Shown here piece by piece: positions 35,759 to 45,283 of a stretch of 59,795 bases of DNA (position 1 is the first letter of the stretch; each line of letters starts with the position of its first letter). Source of the stretch: Adiantum capillus-veneris (lineage: Eukaryota > Streptophyta > Polypodiopsida > Polypodiales > Pteridaceae); NCBI GenBank assembly GCA_014529385.2, contig JABFUD020000247.1:1-59795 (forward strand), read 5' to 3'. The position numbers were made by a program, and so were the translations under genes. The notes under the pieces were generated by a model. It worked only from the letters and a program-made list of their open reading frames with translations. It made no database searches and was not told the DNA's origin.

Positions 35759-36738
35759 ATGATGGATACTCTCTTTATTCAATCTTGGAATGTGAAGGGA
35801 CTAAAAACCCAGAAGAAGGGCACTCTCTTCTGGGAGGAAATGAAGAAAGAGAAGGTAGTCAATTGCACGGCCATCCAAGAACACCATTTGGATGCCCTGT
35901 GTAAGAGAAAACAGGCTGTAGGAAAAAAACTTATCTTTTATGGGGAAGGAAGCGACGGTTTCAGTGGTGTCTTGTTCATTATTGACAGAGATTTGGAGCC
36001 AAAGATGGTTCTAAACCACCCCTCCTGAAGAGTCCTTGGTGTTAGAATCAGATGGGACAATCAACCTATTACCATAGTAAATGTTTACAGCCCCTGCAAT
36101 GCAAAGGATAGAGCTAAACTGTGATGTAGCTTAGGGATACTCTGATCGAAGGGGAGTGGCTGATGGTTGGAGATTTCAATATGGTCGAGAAAAGCAAGGA
36201 CAAAATAGGCGCCGCCAGTCTACTTGCTGGCTCAGAAAAGTCTAAATGGCTGAGATTATGTGAGAAGTGGGCTATGATTGACTTGTGGGAAGTGGGCCCA
36301 TGGAACAGCATGCCTGGATTCACCTACACAAGCCTTCAGTGTGCTTGCACTGCCTCCCGTATGGATAGATGCTACTGCTCTCATCAAGCTGACTGGATCT
36401 CATCGACGCTAGAGATGAAGGTGATCTCAACAAAAACCCTCTCCGATCACATGCCAGTACACTTACAACTCAAGAAAGAAAAAGGGGGGGGGCAATCCCC
36501 GAGAGGAGAGAAAAAGCTTCTTGTTACAAGGACACACTTGTTCAAAGACCCTCTCTTCAGAAGCATCACCAAGAAAGCGTTGGGAAAGCTAAAGAAAGAT
36601 GTGGGGATGAATAAACCTAGTGCTTGGAATATATTTGTTCGGATTGTACAAAAAGCTATCAAAAATTTGGGTCCTCGGGTAAAAAAAGCCAATGAGGCAC
36701 ATATCAAACATCTCGCACGTGTGCATAAGGCAAATTGA
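35759..36738 (+). pseudogene. LINE ORF2 endonuclease domain (EEP), right arm
   Basis: Apurinic-type endonuclease (exonuclease-endonuclease-phosphatase fold) that nicks target DNA in LINE retrotransposition. Motifs in order: IQSWNVKGL (catalytic N), AIQEHHLD (catalytic E), PITIVNVYSPC, then after frame slips GDFN (36169-36180) and LSDHMPVHL with SDH at 36442-36450. FTYTSLQCACTASRMDR matches the usual FTW-x-N...R-x-DR segment with the tryptophan replaced. At least one slip and stops near 36028-36160 disable it. No RT follows: homology ends soon after and I see no RT motif in 36824-37855. Most of ORF2 is missing. Confidence 0.8.
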
Positions 36739-36823
36739 GGGAGAAATGAGAAGACTTTAGAGACTTTAGGGATCATTTCCAAAAGAGTAGATTCACTAAG
36801 AGTGCATAGTTTTTTTTGGAGCT

Positions 36824-37851
36824 CTTTGATGGCTGTAAGGAACTATATGCCTGCAAAAAGAGTCCTAATTTTGGGACTATAGGGTGATCATTGTAGAGAC
36901 AAAAGCCAAAGTAAGCCCACCTAATTATTGGCAAGTTTAGCTCCTATAGAAGATAAGTTAATTGTAATTTTGGGCTAAGACAAGGAGTTGATTAATAATT
37001 TTAGAGATCATTTTGCATCCTTCTTCAGGCTTCTAAATCAAGTGCTGCAAGGATTTCGATCCAATCAATAAAGGAAATCATATGCAAGATAAAAGACTTC
37101 CTTTCCTTGGACAAAGTTGACTCATAGATAAGTTCTAAGTATCTAAGCTGCTAATATATCTCAAAACAAGAGAGCTAGCAATAGAAAGAGGTTGTAAATA
37201 TGGTTTTTCAACATGTATGGAGATGAAGTGAGTTATGTCTTGAGATCCATATAGAGGGCTTCTACAGGCTTCTTCTCTTTTTGGAAAAAAAAAGGATTAT
37301 TTTGTAGTTTTAAGAAAAATTATGAACCAATTTTAAACAACCAAAACATTAAGGGAATAGACCATCAATAAGGTTCCATTATTCTCATAGTAGTATCTCC
37401 TTAAAAACTCTCACTTAGCTAGTCACTGGGCTAGTTGAGCCAAAAAAATAAATGAAAATAAAAGCCAAAGTATATTATGGCTCTTTTGTGTATAAGTATT
37501 TCATTGTATATAGGGCCTAAATATAAGGATTTTTATTATATTTATTTTGGTATTTATTTAAATATTTCTGTTTAGGTGTGTGTTATTTATCTAAATATGG
37601 TATATACATTTACTCACCATTACCATGATCTTTCTTACCTATGTATTCTATAAAAAATCATTTCATGCAAGTTTCTCTTATTTTTGGTGTGAATCCACTC
37701 CAGGAAAAAACTTCAAAAATACCTCTCACCATCGGTCATTGTCTTTCACTAAATTCCTATTTTTTACAAGTATTTTTTCTTACCTTTTGTAAATAAATAT
37801 ACATCAATAAAAACTAATGAGAGCCCTCTTCATTTGATTCCCTATATTTTC

Positions 37852-37855
<4 letters not shown>
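36824..37855. other. Single-copy A+T-rich stretch, no gene seen
   Basis: Single-copy sequence that follows the LINE endonuclease remnant. Short translated pieces near 36990-37110 faintly recall the linker between LINE endonuclease and reverse transcriptase, but I found no RT motif. The rest is A+T rich with many stops in all frames. Confidence 0.5.

Positions 37856-37899
<44 letters not shown>
37856..37899. repeat. (TA)n microsatellite
   Basis: An uninterrupted TA run of about 44 bases. Confidence 0.95.
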
Positions 37900-37900
<1 letters not shown>

Positions 37901-38514
37901 CTAACACTATTTTAAATTCAATGAATTATTTAGATATATTAACCTTTTCTTTTTCCATCATATCCATATGTTATATTTATGTATCATCTTCTCCTTCCCT
38001 CACTCAAGCCTACAACTTTCATGGCTTCTTTCATCTTCTTCACCATTAGCCTTCCCTCTCACACCCATAGCTCTCTTCTGAAGCTCTACCTACATCCGCC
38101 ATCTCCATATCTCTCTCTATTACTCCCATATTACAATTTTATTCTACCCTTTCAAGAAAAAATCAGCAACCTAACCATACTTAATCTCTACAAAATGGGG
38201 GTTTTTATCAACAAAACCCTCAGTGCCTTTCTGGTGATTCAAGTATGGTGGCAGCATGAAAAGAAGAAGAAGAAGAACAGTGGTCACTTTCAAAAATTTA
38301 CGCACGGGTGAGTCCAAGATTCAAGGATTCACCATCTCAAAGGTACACCCATCTCATTCACCCCTCTTTTCTCATCCTTCAAGTCATTTTACCCGTTGTA
38401 AATATATTACTAACTTTTTCTAGTAATTGCTAAAAGTGACTACTAACCTACTAACACAATTACCCAAAAACCCAACTCTAAAAAGCACCTTCCCTCAAGA
38501 TATGTACATATAAT

Positions 38515-38518
<4 letters not shown>
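37900..38518. other. Single-copy stretch, no gene seen
   Basis: A+T-rich sequence with an AAG-rich patch near 38260-38276. There is a 110-codon open stretch from 37979 whose composition is pyrimidine driven and has no recognisable motif; I do not call it a gene. Confidence 0.4.

Positions 38519-38570
<52 letters not shown>
38519..38570. repeat. (CT)26 microsatellite
   Basis: A perfect CT run of 52 bases. Confidence 0.97.
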
Positions 38571-38571
<1 letters not shown>

Positions 38572-38743
38572 AACTTTACTTTCATCTTATCTACCATCAA
38601 TAATGCATTCTCTTGAGCCCACATCCATTACTTAAGCAGACAAAGAAGGTCCACAATGTTTTGATATTAAAAAAAAATCATAATCCTGATTTGTTAGCTT
38701 GTTAATTAGGATTTCCAATAATCTTAATGAGGGGTCTCTAGCC

Positions 38744-38751
38744 TATAAATA
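38744..38751 (+). promoter_or_regulatory. TATA-box candidate upstream of the single-copy A-B small ORFs
   Basis: TATAAATA sits in a G+C-rich setting (CTATAAATAGGCCCC), like the TATAAAAG with flanking GGGG found before the B-A pair in the block. A pyrimidine-rich stretch follows, then a TCAATAAA motif near 38948-38957. A transcript starting about 30 bases downstream would reach the A and B ORFs at 39679 and 39892. The TATA match is direct; promoter function is inference. Confidence 0.4.
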
Positions 38752-39678
38752 GGCCCCTCTCCTTCTTGTAGAACGACCTCCAATATCTCACATAGCACCC
38801 CAACACTCTATGTGTGAGGAGAGACGTAGGCATAGCAACCATTTTGTGAGCTTCACTTTTGGTGTGAGAGAAGCTTTCAAGCTACACATTGCAAGTAAGA
38901 GAACGTGAGTTCATAACTTTCAAAACCACTGTTGTATATGTTCCTTCATCAATAAATTGAGGTTTGGTGCATCAAAGGCATGATTCAATGTTCAAATCTT
39001 CGTCCTTCCACTTGTGCAATACGGTTTGGTGAATTTAAGGTGACTTGTGTATTTTAAGTTTCTATCATTTGATCTTGTTTAGAAAGTGTTTTAGTGTGTT
39101 TTCATTGCCAATTTTGTGTCCATTGTAAGAGGGCGTTGTGGTCAGAGGTCTCCCACACCCTAAGACAGTGTGCGTGTGTTGGCAATGTTTAGCATTTACT
39201 AAGCATGAATTAGTTTTGTACAATCTCTACGATAGCATCATAACAAACCATCTCCATTTGCAAGTCACAAACAAGGTATTATGCAAGTTCCATTCCTCTC
39301 TCTCTCTCTTTTCCCTTTGCTCTAGCTCCCTCTGCTCCATTTGGTGTGTGTCTTGGTGTCAGATTGCTTGTGTGTGTTTTGTGGCGCATCTTCTTGGGTG
39401 TGACAAAATCTCCCTTGCATCCTAGTTCGCATACCATAACTAGGTGGTGCCCCTTCACTTGTTTGGCTATGGGTTTTTTGTTGTTCCTTGTGTGTGGTTG
39501 CCCCAGCCCCAATTGGGCAGCACGGGAGCCTTGAGGGGTGTTTAGAGGTCGCCTCTCTTGTTGCCCGCCCCAGACCGCCTCAATTTTGGTGCCCCCACAG
39601 AGGAGGACTGGTGTATGTTGTTGTGAATACAAAGCCTTTAGAGTAATCAAGTAGCTTGCATGAATCACGAGAGTTTGT
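38752..39678 (+). other. Putative leader between TATA box and small ORF A
   Basis: About 0.93 kb with no recognisable domain. It holds a CT-rich tract (39291-39330), an open stretch of 95 codons from 39138 with no known motif, and a GCCCCCACAG sequence ending at 39600 that could be a splice acceptor. It may be the 5' UTR or intronic part of the A/B transcript; this is inference. Confidence 0.3.
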
Positions 39679-39870
39679 ATGATCTTTTTATTCCCATTGC
39701 AAGGCAAAAGATACACAATTGTTAGTACTAAGTTGCAATTTCAACATGTAATCCGTAGGATTTTAGGTCCTCTTAGGTTGGCTGAGATAAACACTTCGGT
39801 AAATCCTTTTATTTTTCCTCTCATTAGGTACGATATTAGCTTAGATGTCTATATCTTTGTGTTATTTTAA
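39679..39870 (+). CDS. Small ORF A, single-copy locus (unknown 46-residue domain family)
   Basis: A 63-residue ORF from a true ATG. I do not recognise the protein. Its last 50 codons align without gaps to ORF A of the 18.4-kb block (16837-16989, and on the minus strand at 19832-19984 and 42846-42998). By eye 33 of 50 residues are identical and about 20 of those 33 use different codons. Most replacements are conservative (V/I, L/I, M/L, S/T, F/Y). Shared pieces include STKLQFQ, NPFI, IRYD, SLDV and a C-terminal IFVLF followed at once by the stop. The unit also resembles ORF B, which begins 21 bases downstream. This pattern argues for past or present selection on the protein. No signal peptide is evident; the C-terminus is hydrophobic. 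Role unknown. Confidence 0.55.
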   Translation: MIFLFPLQGKRYTIVSTKLQFQHVIRRILGPLRLAEINTSVNPFIFPLIRYDISLDVYIFVLF

Positions 39871-39891
39871 GCATTAGGACATGTATAGGCC

Positions 39892-40110
39892 ATGGATAAT
39901 GGTCCAAGAATACAGGGTTTTCCCTTTCATTTCACTCCACACATTAGAATAAACATTGCAATCAGTAGGAAAATCCATTTTCAACAATGTATGGTGTTCA
40001 TATTTGGTGCCCAAAGAGTAGGAGAAATTCTTGCGTCACCAAACCCTGTCATCCTGCCTTTTGTTGATTATCATAGATCATTTGATGTGCATATTTTTAT
40101 TTTGTTGTAG
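39892..40110 (+). CDS. Small ORF B, single-copy locus (unknown 46-residue domain family)
   Basis: A 72-residue ORF from ATG in a good plant start context (GCCATGG). It has exactly the same length as ORF B of the block (16563-16781) and aligns to it without a gap: 38 of 72 residues are identical by eye, and about 20 of those 38 use different codons. The N-terminal 17 residues are poorly conserved, while the segment from IRIN onward is well conserved (KIHFQQ, ILPxxDY, SFDV, ILL-stop). Residues 27-72 also align with the 46-residue core of ORF A (K-x-x-FQ, FG, R, S, LP, S-x-DV, L), so A and B are probably duplicates of one domain. Function unknown. A structural RNA explanation is less likely because differences concentrate in third codon positions. 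Confidence 0.55.
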   Translation: MDNGPRIQGFPFHFTPHIRINIAISRKIHFQQCMVFIFGAQRVGEILASPNPVILPFVDYHRSFDVHIFILL

Positions 40111-40290
40111 AATAGATTGCAATTTAGAAAATATTATTGTGTAAATCTTTTTAAGAAAGAGAAACAAAAACGTGTTGTTACTTTGAAATTGATTCAATGG
40201 AGGTCCAAGGCTAAATGTCAGGATATCCTCTCTGTTAGGTAAAGGCGGTGTGCCTCACCGTGCTTTGCCTGTGTCCGGCCGCCCACATTT

Positions 40291-40328
40291 ATCTCCTTAT
40301 TCTTTATACATACAAAGAATAAGGAGAT
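40291..40328. other. Perfect 15-bp inverted repeat in the TE2 LTR
   Basis: Arms ATCTCCTTATTCTTT and AAAGAATAAGGAGAT surround an 8-base loop, ATACATAC. A TTTATACA TATA-like motif lies across the loop edge. It could form a cruciform or an RNA hairpin; role unknown. Confidence 0.9.
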
Positions 40329-40395
40329 CTCACTCACATTCTCACATGGTGCTCACACAGTGAGATTTGGGAGCTCCGCCCACATCCTGTGTCGT

Positions 40396-40396
<1 letters not shown>

Positions 40397-40450
<54 letters not shown>
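40397..40450. repeat. (CT)n microsatellite in the TE2 LTR
   Basis: About 27 CT units just upstream of the LTR 3' end. It looks like an expansion of the CT-rich tract present at the same place in the TE1 LTR. Confidence 0.95.
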
Positions 40451-40451
<1 letters not shown>

Positions 40452-40498
40452 CTTCGCACTCTCTGTGCATGCGCACCGCTTCCGCGCGCACTCACAAC

Positions 40499-40510
40499 TG
40501 GTATCAAAGC
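40499..40510 (+). promoter_or_regulatory. TE2 primer-binding site (initiator tRNA-Met)
   Basis: TGGTATCAAAGC directly after the LTR, one base different from the TE1 PBS TGGTATCAGAGC. This is the standard plant copia priming site for minus-strand synthesis. Confidence 0.8.
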
Positions 40511-41873
40511 TGGTTTCATTTTCGAAATCTTTTCCACGTATGCGCACACTTTCAAAAATGTAAACAGGATATCTTGGCGTTTTACCCCCCTTTTGAAGCC
40601 ATTCGAGTCATTATGGTTCAGGAGCTACATTTTTCAGCCCTCTTTTGGCAGTTTATGCTGTGTTTTTGGGCCGAAATAGAGGTTTTTGGCATATCTTTCA
40701 CACCCGGACTCAGATACATGTGATCCAGAAGTCAACCTTGGGGTTTTCGCACGCTCCAAACACGTTGGTCATATCAAAATTTTGAAATTCTGGGCATTGA
40801 ATTTTTTGCAGCAGCAGTTGTTTATTGTGTGTCGAGGATTACACACATGGTTTGCTCTCCGATGTGAAAGTGGTATGCTGCAAGTTTCCTCACAAGTGGG
40901 AGGCTACGATGTATGCCTCATGTGGTTTGATGCTCAGGGAGACTCATGTGATTACATTTTGAGCTCAGCAATGTATGCCTTGAGCATGTTTTTTCGCAGT
41001 CAGCAGGTATTTGTGTACTAGATTTGCAGGTGTTTGTAATGATGTATGCAAAGTGTGGAGATTGGTGCATGCATTTGGAGTGAGGTTTGATGAGCTTTGG
41101 TTGCTCATGGTTTTGAGCATGCATTCACTTTGGTTACTGGTTTTGTAGCCGTTTCTGGCAAAATTTTCCCATCAGTTTTGTGCGCATCGTTGGTGCGATC
41201 GAGATTGCGATTGCTTATAGCACTCAGGATTTGCGTGCAGTGTATTCCCTTTTGGGTGGTGCATCGCGAGCGTATTTTGCTCTGCATTTTAGGTCTTGAG
41301 CTGTGAGTGCTCGGCCATTTGGAGCTTCTAGTTTTGATTCCCAGCTTACAAGTTGAGTTTAGTGCTCCCACAGGTGTTTCCATTTGCAGTTGAGGACATC
41401 TTCTGCAATGTTTTTGCTTGCATACCAGTTTCGACACAGCAGGTGTCTTGAGCTTTTGCTTTGTGTATGTGTTCATGGGATAGTGGCTGGCATTTACTTG
41501 CCATAGTTTGTGATCGAGCTTAGCTCTCACATTGACAGGTTTTATCTGTATGGACACAGTTTGGTGTTCTTGTACCCACTCTTGTAGGAGTGAGGAGTGG
41601 TGTATGCTATGGTTTTCTGGCACATTATTCATTCATTGACACATTTTGGCTGCACTTTTTCACTCAGATATGTATGTCATTTGAGGCGCTGTTGAGTGAT
41701 ACTCCCGGAGGGCTAGATCCGTTTGGCTCTGTGTATGACTTTGTGAGGTGATTACGAACGAGTACATTTCCGGATTGGCCATTTAGGCATTTGTTTTTGT
41801 CTCCATTACGATTTACTATTGAGTTTTTACTCCAGTTATAAGGGCGACTCTGGCAAAATTTTGCCAGAAATGT
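40511..41873 (+). other. TE2 leader
   Basis: About 1.36 kb between PBS and the first gag-like codons. The block boundary (41458) lies inside it. It has no convincing coding sequence. A TTCTGGCAAAATTTT element at about 41152-41166 recurs, as a perfect palindrome, at 41849-41868 just before gag. Confidence 0.5.
41849..41868. other. 20-base perfect palindrome before TE2 gag (possible dimer-initiation site)
   Basis: TCTGGCAAAATTTTGCCAGA equals its own reverse complement and ends 5 bases before the ATG at 41874. A related imperfect element occurs twice in the TE1 leader. Palindromes near gag act in genomic RNA dimerisation of LTR elements; that role here is inference. Confidence 0.5.
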
Positions 41874-42728
41874 ATGCCTATTGTAGAGGCTAGTGAGCTT
41901 GACCGTTTGCTCACCTTCTTTGCTTGAGACAGTGGTTTACTGTCGGGTGGGAGAGTCTTGTGATCTCAAGCATTGTTTGCCATAGTTTTGGCATGGATAT
42001 GGAGACACTTCAGGTTAGAGGCGATTCTTGCTCACAATCGCAACTGACATGTTGACACTACGGCCACAATGGGCATATTATGTGTCGTTGCTTTAGGCAT
42101 ATGAGGCAGCGAAAGAGACAGATGCATGGTGCTACTATGAGGACATATGCTAGAGACTATGCATATAATGGCCATGTCACTTTTGAGTCTAACTTGCCTT
42201 CAAACTACTTTGTGTCTTGGGATAGCACATTGTCTGCTGATGGTTCGACATATGACATAGAGGGTGTTGGAGATGTATCAATCAGCATATGACATAGAGG
42301 GTGTTGGAGATGTATTCATGTCTTTACCTAGCGATGCATTGCTTACACTACGAGATATACTATTATGTACCAGGACTCAGTCAGAGTCTCGTTTTAGTGT
42401 GTCAGTTGCAGAGCAGTGGACATCGTGTACTGCTTGGAGAGTGGTCATTTCGAATGCATAGGGGATCACTGGTGATAGCCAGAGGTGCTAGGAGTGGTCT
42501 GGTATACCCTTTACTTATTTTTGACACACGAGGTGGTGTAGTCTCTGTGTGTTTGCAGCCATGTTTGGAGTGAGAGACGAGGCGTGTCTCTTTTGCGAAT
42601 GTGCTGCATGGAGAGCATGTTGTGCATTTGTCTTGTGGTGACGTTGTCGAGAAATTTGCGGTCTTGCCAGGAAAGCACCGGGCTTATGGCTGTGAGAGTT
42701 TGTGAGAGAACTCATCAAAAACTATATG
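41874..42728 (+). pseudogene. TE2 gag-protease remnant, third copy
   Basis: Decayed Ty1-copia gag and protease. The first codons read MPIVEASELDRL and soon stop. Near 42052-42100 a CCHC knuckle survives in one frame as C-x-H-Y-GHNGH-IMCRC, with the second cysteine changed to tyrosine and a stop after the first. Then LSADGSTYDIEGVGDVSI resembles the flap region of copia protease, and VPGLSQSLVLV, in another frame, resembles the segment between protease and integrase. A 37-bp tandem duplication around 42249-42320 disrupts the frame between them. Integrase and RT are absent because the antisense insertion follows. Multiple stops and frameshifts make it non-functional. Confidence 0.7.
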
Positions 42729-42845
42729 AAGGAGTTAAACCATAGATGCCATGAAGAATAGGGTTTGGAAAGAAGTGCAATCAAAGAAGACACACTCTTT
42801 CTCTCTTGCACTCACACACACAAAGAAAGAACACAAAAGAGAGTG

Positions 42846-42998
42846 TCAAAACAACACAAAGATGAAAACATCAAGGCTATGGTCATATCGTATCATGGGT
42901 AGTATGAAAGGGTTAATAGATGAGTTAACGGCATTCAATCTTGGCTGACCAAATAGGCTACGAATTGTTCTTTGGAATTGTAGTTTTGTGCTTACCAT
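42846..42998 (-). CDS. Small ORF A, third copy
   Basis: Same 50-residue ORF as in the palindrome arms, intact and downstream of ORF B. Confidence 0.5.
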   Translation of the reverse strand: MVSTKLQFQRTIRSLFGQPRLNAVNSSINPFILPMIRYDHSLDVFIFVLF

Positions 42999-43054
42999 AA
43001 TATATATATTTTGTCTAGTGATTGGGATTAATTGTGTGTACAAATCCTCTTGGT

Positions 43055-43273
43055 TCATAGCAAGATAACTACGCTTACATCAAAAGAAAAATTATAGTCT
43101 ATGAGAGGTAGTATGATGGGATCCGGTGATAGAAGTATTTCATTGAGCCTTTCAGGGCCGAAGAGAAACACTATACGTTGTTGAAAGTGTATTTTACAGA
43201 TAATCCATACGTTAATTCTAATAGATCGTACAGAGTGAAAGCGATAGAAATGATCATCATGTGGGTTATTCAT
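43055..43273 (-). CDS. Small ORF B, third copy
   Basis: Same 72-residue ORF as in the palindrome arms; its frame is intact in all three copies although frames in the nearby copia elements are broken. Confidence 0.5.
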   Translation of the reverse strand: MNNPHDDHFYRFHSVRSIRINVWIICKIHFQQRIVFLFGPERLNEILLSPDPIILPLIDYNFSFDVSVVILL

Positions 43274-43466
43274 CTAGGATAGTATGTGAGGAATGTAGAT
43301 ATGAGAGAAGTGAAGAGATGAGAAGTTTCCCTCCCAAGCCCTATTCTTGCCCGTAGGCAATAAGGATACTGCGGGGAGAGACGTACCTGTAGCAAGGAGA
43401 ACCTAAAATTTGTAGAGAGGATGAATTACTAAGAGTGAGAGAGATAGGTTTGGTTAAGGAGATAAG

Positions 43467-43507
<41 letters not shown>

Positions 43508-43840
43508 GGTTAGAGATGAAAAAGAAAAACAACAAGAAATCAAGAAAACATCAATGTAGAACACATCTTACTTGACAAACCCTTCGGCACCATTATTGAT
43601 GGAGAGAGAAGAGAGGGGAGAATTCAACTTTGATTGATACGCCAAGTCCACGCCCTTCTTTGATTAGAGTTGATCTTCCAAGGATAGCATGCAAGGATGG
43701 ATAGTCTTCCTCTAGGAGAAAGCGTAGGCTTAGGCTTATATTAATGGCTAAGTACAATTAGGCATTACTACTCACTCCCCAAGAATTCCTCTCATCAATG
43801 GCTTGAATGCTTAAGTTGTTTTCAAGTAAGAAGCGGTCCC

Positions 43841-43848
43841 CTTTTATA
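43841..43848 (-). promoter_or_regulatory. TATA-box candidate for the B-A pair, third copy
   Basis: Reverse-strand TATAAAAG, copy of 20824-20831. Confidence 0.45.
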
Positions 43849-44643
43849 GGTGAAGGGAACCTCCAAGGGTTTACACAAGAAGAGAAGAGCCAGTGTGAAC
43901 AAAAATTGGAAAAGTTGGAAATGAGCTGTCCCTGTATGATGTGGACAGACTGGGGTCTAGTATTTTGATCATATCTCCTCAACCGTGGCTCCAAATAAAC
44001 AAGTAAAAATATGGGCAAAAAATTCAGCTCATTAGCTACGATTTTCGTTTTAAAAATTGTTTTCCAATTCGGATTGGAACCTTGTGTAAACAATTCATCA
44101 AAATAGGGTCAATTTTTGGCAGTAAAAGTCTTCCTGTGGTCCCCTTAGCTTAGACTTTCATTTGATTCCAAAGGACACCTCATGCCATATGAAAGCATGA
44201 CATTGATCCTTGACAAAGATTTGTAATCATGCTTGCAATCATGCATTAAAATAAGTGTATCTTTGAAATCATGCCACCTAGTGTCCTACTAGGATTTGAT
44301 TCCCCCCTAGTAGCTATTTAAAAAGAAATATAAGAAAAATATGAAAAATACATAGAATATATATATATATTGGAGTTTACCCTAGATATAGGATCTAGCT
44401 AAGGTGTGAGATGATAATGTGATAGTAGAAATAAAGAATCAATTCTTTTTGCCCCAACTTAAAGAGGCGGAGCTATTGACGCTTTTCCATAGTATTTTCT
44501 GATGGTAAAGTAAGAATAGGTTATCCTTGAGAAAAATAATAGGATGAGATAGAAAGCATATTATTATACTTAAATATGCATATGTACATTATAGGAAATT
44601 ATAACTATGTATCTAAAAAGTTACAAGATAAAACTCTTGTAGC

Positions 44644-45216
44644 ATGCGTTCCACTATGTACGTGTCACAACACGACAACGTTCACACAGACAGTGGTATC
44701 TCTGGGGATGCACAGGTTTGTCAGTCATCAGTTGAGGTGACATCAGTTGAGCAAGAGACCTATGCATTGTTCTATGATGCATCTGATACATTTGAGGGTG
44801 ACAATGTCCTTCAAATATCTGTGTGTGATTACAGTGGTGCTGATTTTTTGGTTTTGCAGTCATTCTCAACAGATATGCCTTTGCCAGACGATGCTGACAT
44901 GGTGATGCATAGTCAGGTGGTTCTTGATGAGGATGCATATGGAACTGAGGTTGCTGACAGGGATAGGCTGGCACACAGAGTGCATATTTCATCGGCTTTT
45001 GGGTCTCTCATGTTTGACGTTTTGGTCTTAAGACCTGATCTTGCTTATGCGACTGGTGCATTTGCAGTGGGAGTTGTCAGTCGTGCAATGACTGACACTG
45101 GCATTTTGCATTGTGGAGCTATGCAAGTCGTCACTCAATACTTGCATCAGGAGTCTCATCGTAGCTCTAGCCCTAGTGTATGCATGTTGATCTACACTAG
45201 AGCATGTTTGGAGTGA
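44644..45216 (+). pseudogene. TE2 RT/RNase H remnant, third copy
   Basis: An open stretch of about 190 codons. Its C-terminal part, SAFGSLMFDVLVLRPDLAYA then AVGVVSR, aligns with the start of copia RNase H; TE1 has YASAVGSLMYAMIATRPDIA and AFAVGVVSR in the same place. The N-terminal 100 residues are acidic and not recognisable. The catalytic RNase H core is missing: the sequence runs into unrelated residues and a stop, then the TE1 LTR about 70 bases later. It continues TE2 on the far side of the antisense insertion; the integrase and RT domains between are gone. Confidence 0.6.
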
Positions 45217-45283
45217 GCCAGTGGGCATAGGTTGAGAGCCGTCTTCTCTCACCTCTTGTATATACTAGTTCTAGGCTAGTCTT

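Larger units (their letters stand above)
18445..36823 (+). repeat. Direct copy of the 18.4-kb block (right palindrome arm)
   Basis: This segment matches 41458-59795 at an offset of about 23.01-23.02 kb and matches 1-18372 in inverted orientation. Net length drift against the third copy is only a few bases over 18 kb. It begins inside the TE2 leader, without the LTR and PBS that precede the same sequence in the third copy. It ends just past the LINE endonuclease remnant, at the T-run near 36810. A private patch of base substitutions lies around 29281-29620. Confidence 0.95.
40233..40494 (+). mobile_element. TE2 5' LTR (Ty1-copia type)
   Basis: It begins TGTTAGG and ends CTCA, followed after a 4-base gap by a tRNA-Met type PBS. 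It holds a perfect 15-bp inverted repeat (40291-40328) and a 54-base CT run. Its last 45 bases resemble the end of the TE1 LTR (CGCACTCTCT, then CG-rich, then ACTC and the PBS), so the two elements are related. Length about 262 bp. No matching 3' LTR was found. Confidence 0.65.
42729..44612 (-). mobile_element. Antisense insertion within TE2 carrying ORFs B and A, third copy
   Basis: Direct copy of 19715-21592, with a TA microsatellite at about 43470-43503. Confidence 0.4.

Noticed and set aside
27493-36823. 3' LTR of TE1 or TE2
   Set aside because: No second copy of either LTR start (TGTTGGGG plus context, TGTTAGG plus context) was seen downstream.
36824-37855. LINE reverse transcriptase after the endonuclease
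   Set aside because: I looked for RT motifs and found none; only faint linker-like fragments.
40334-40679. Ser/Leu and Arg/Glu repeat proteins at the CT run
   Set aside because: They are translations of the CT/GA microsatellite in different frames.
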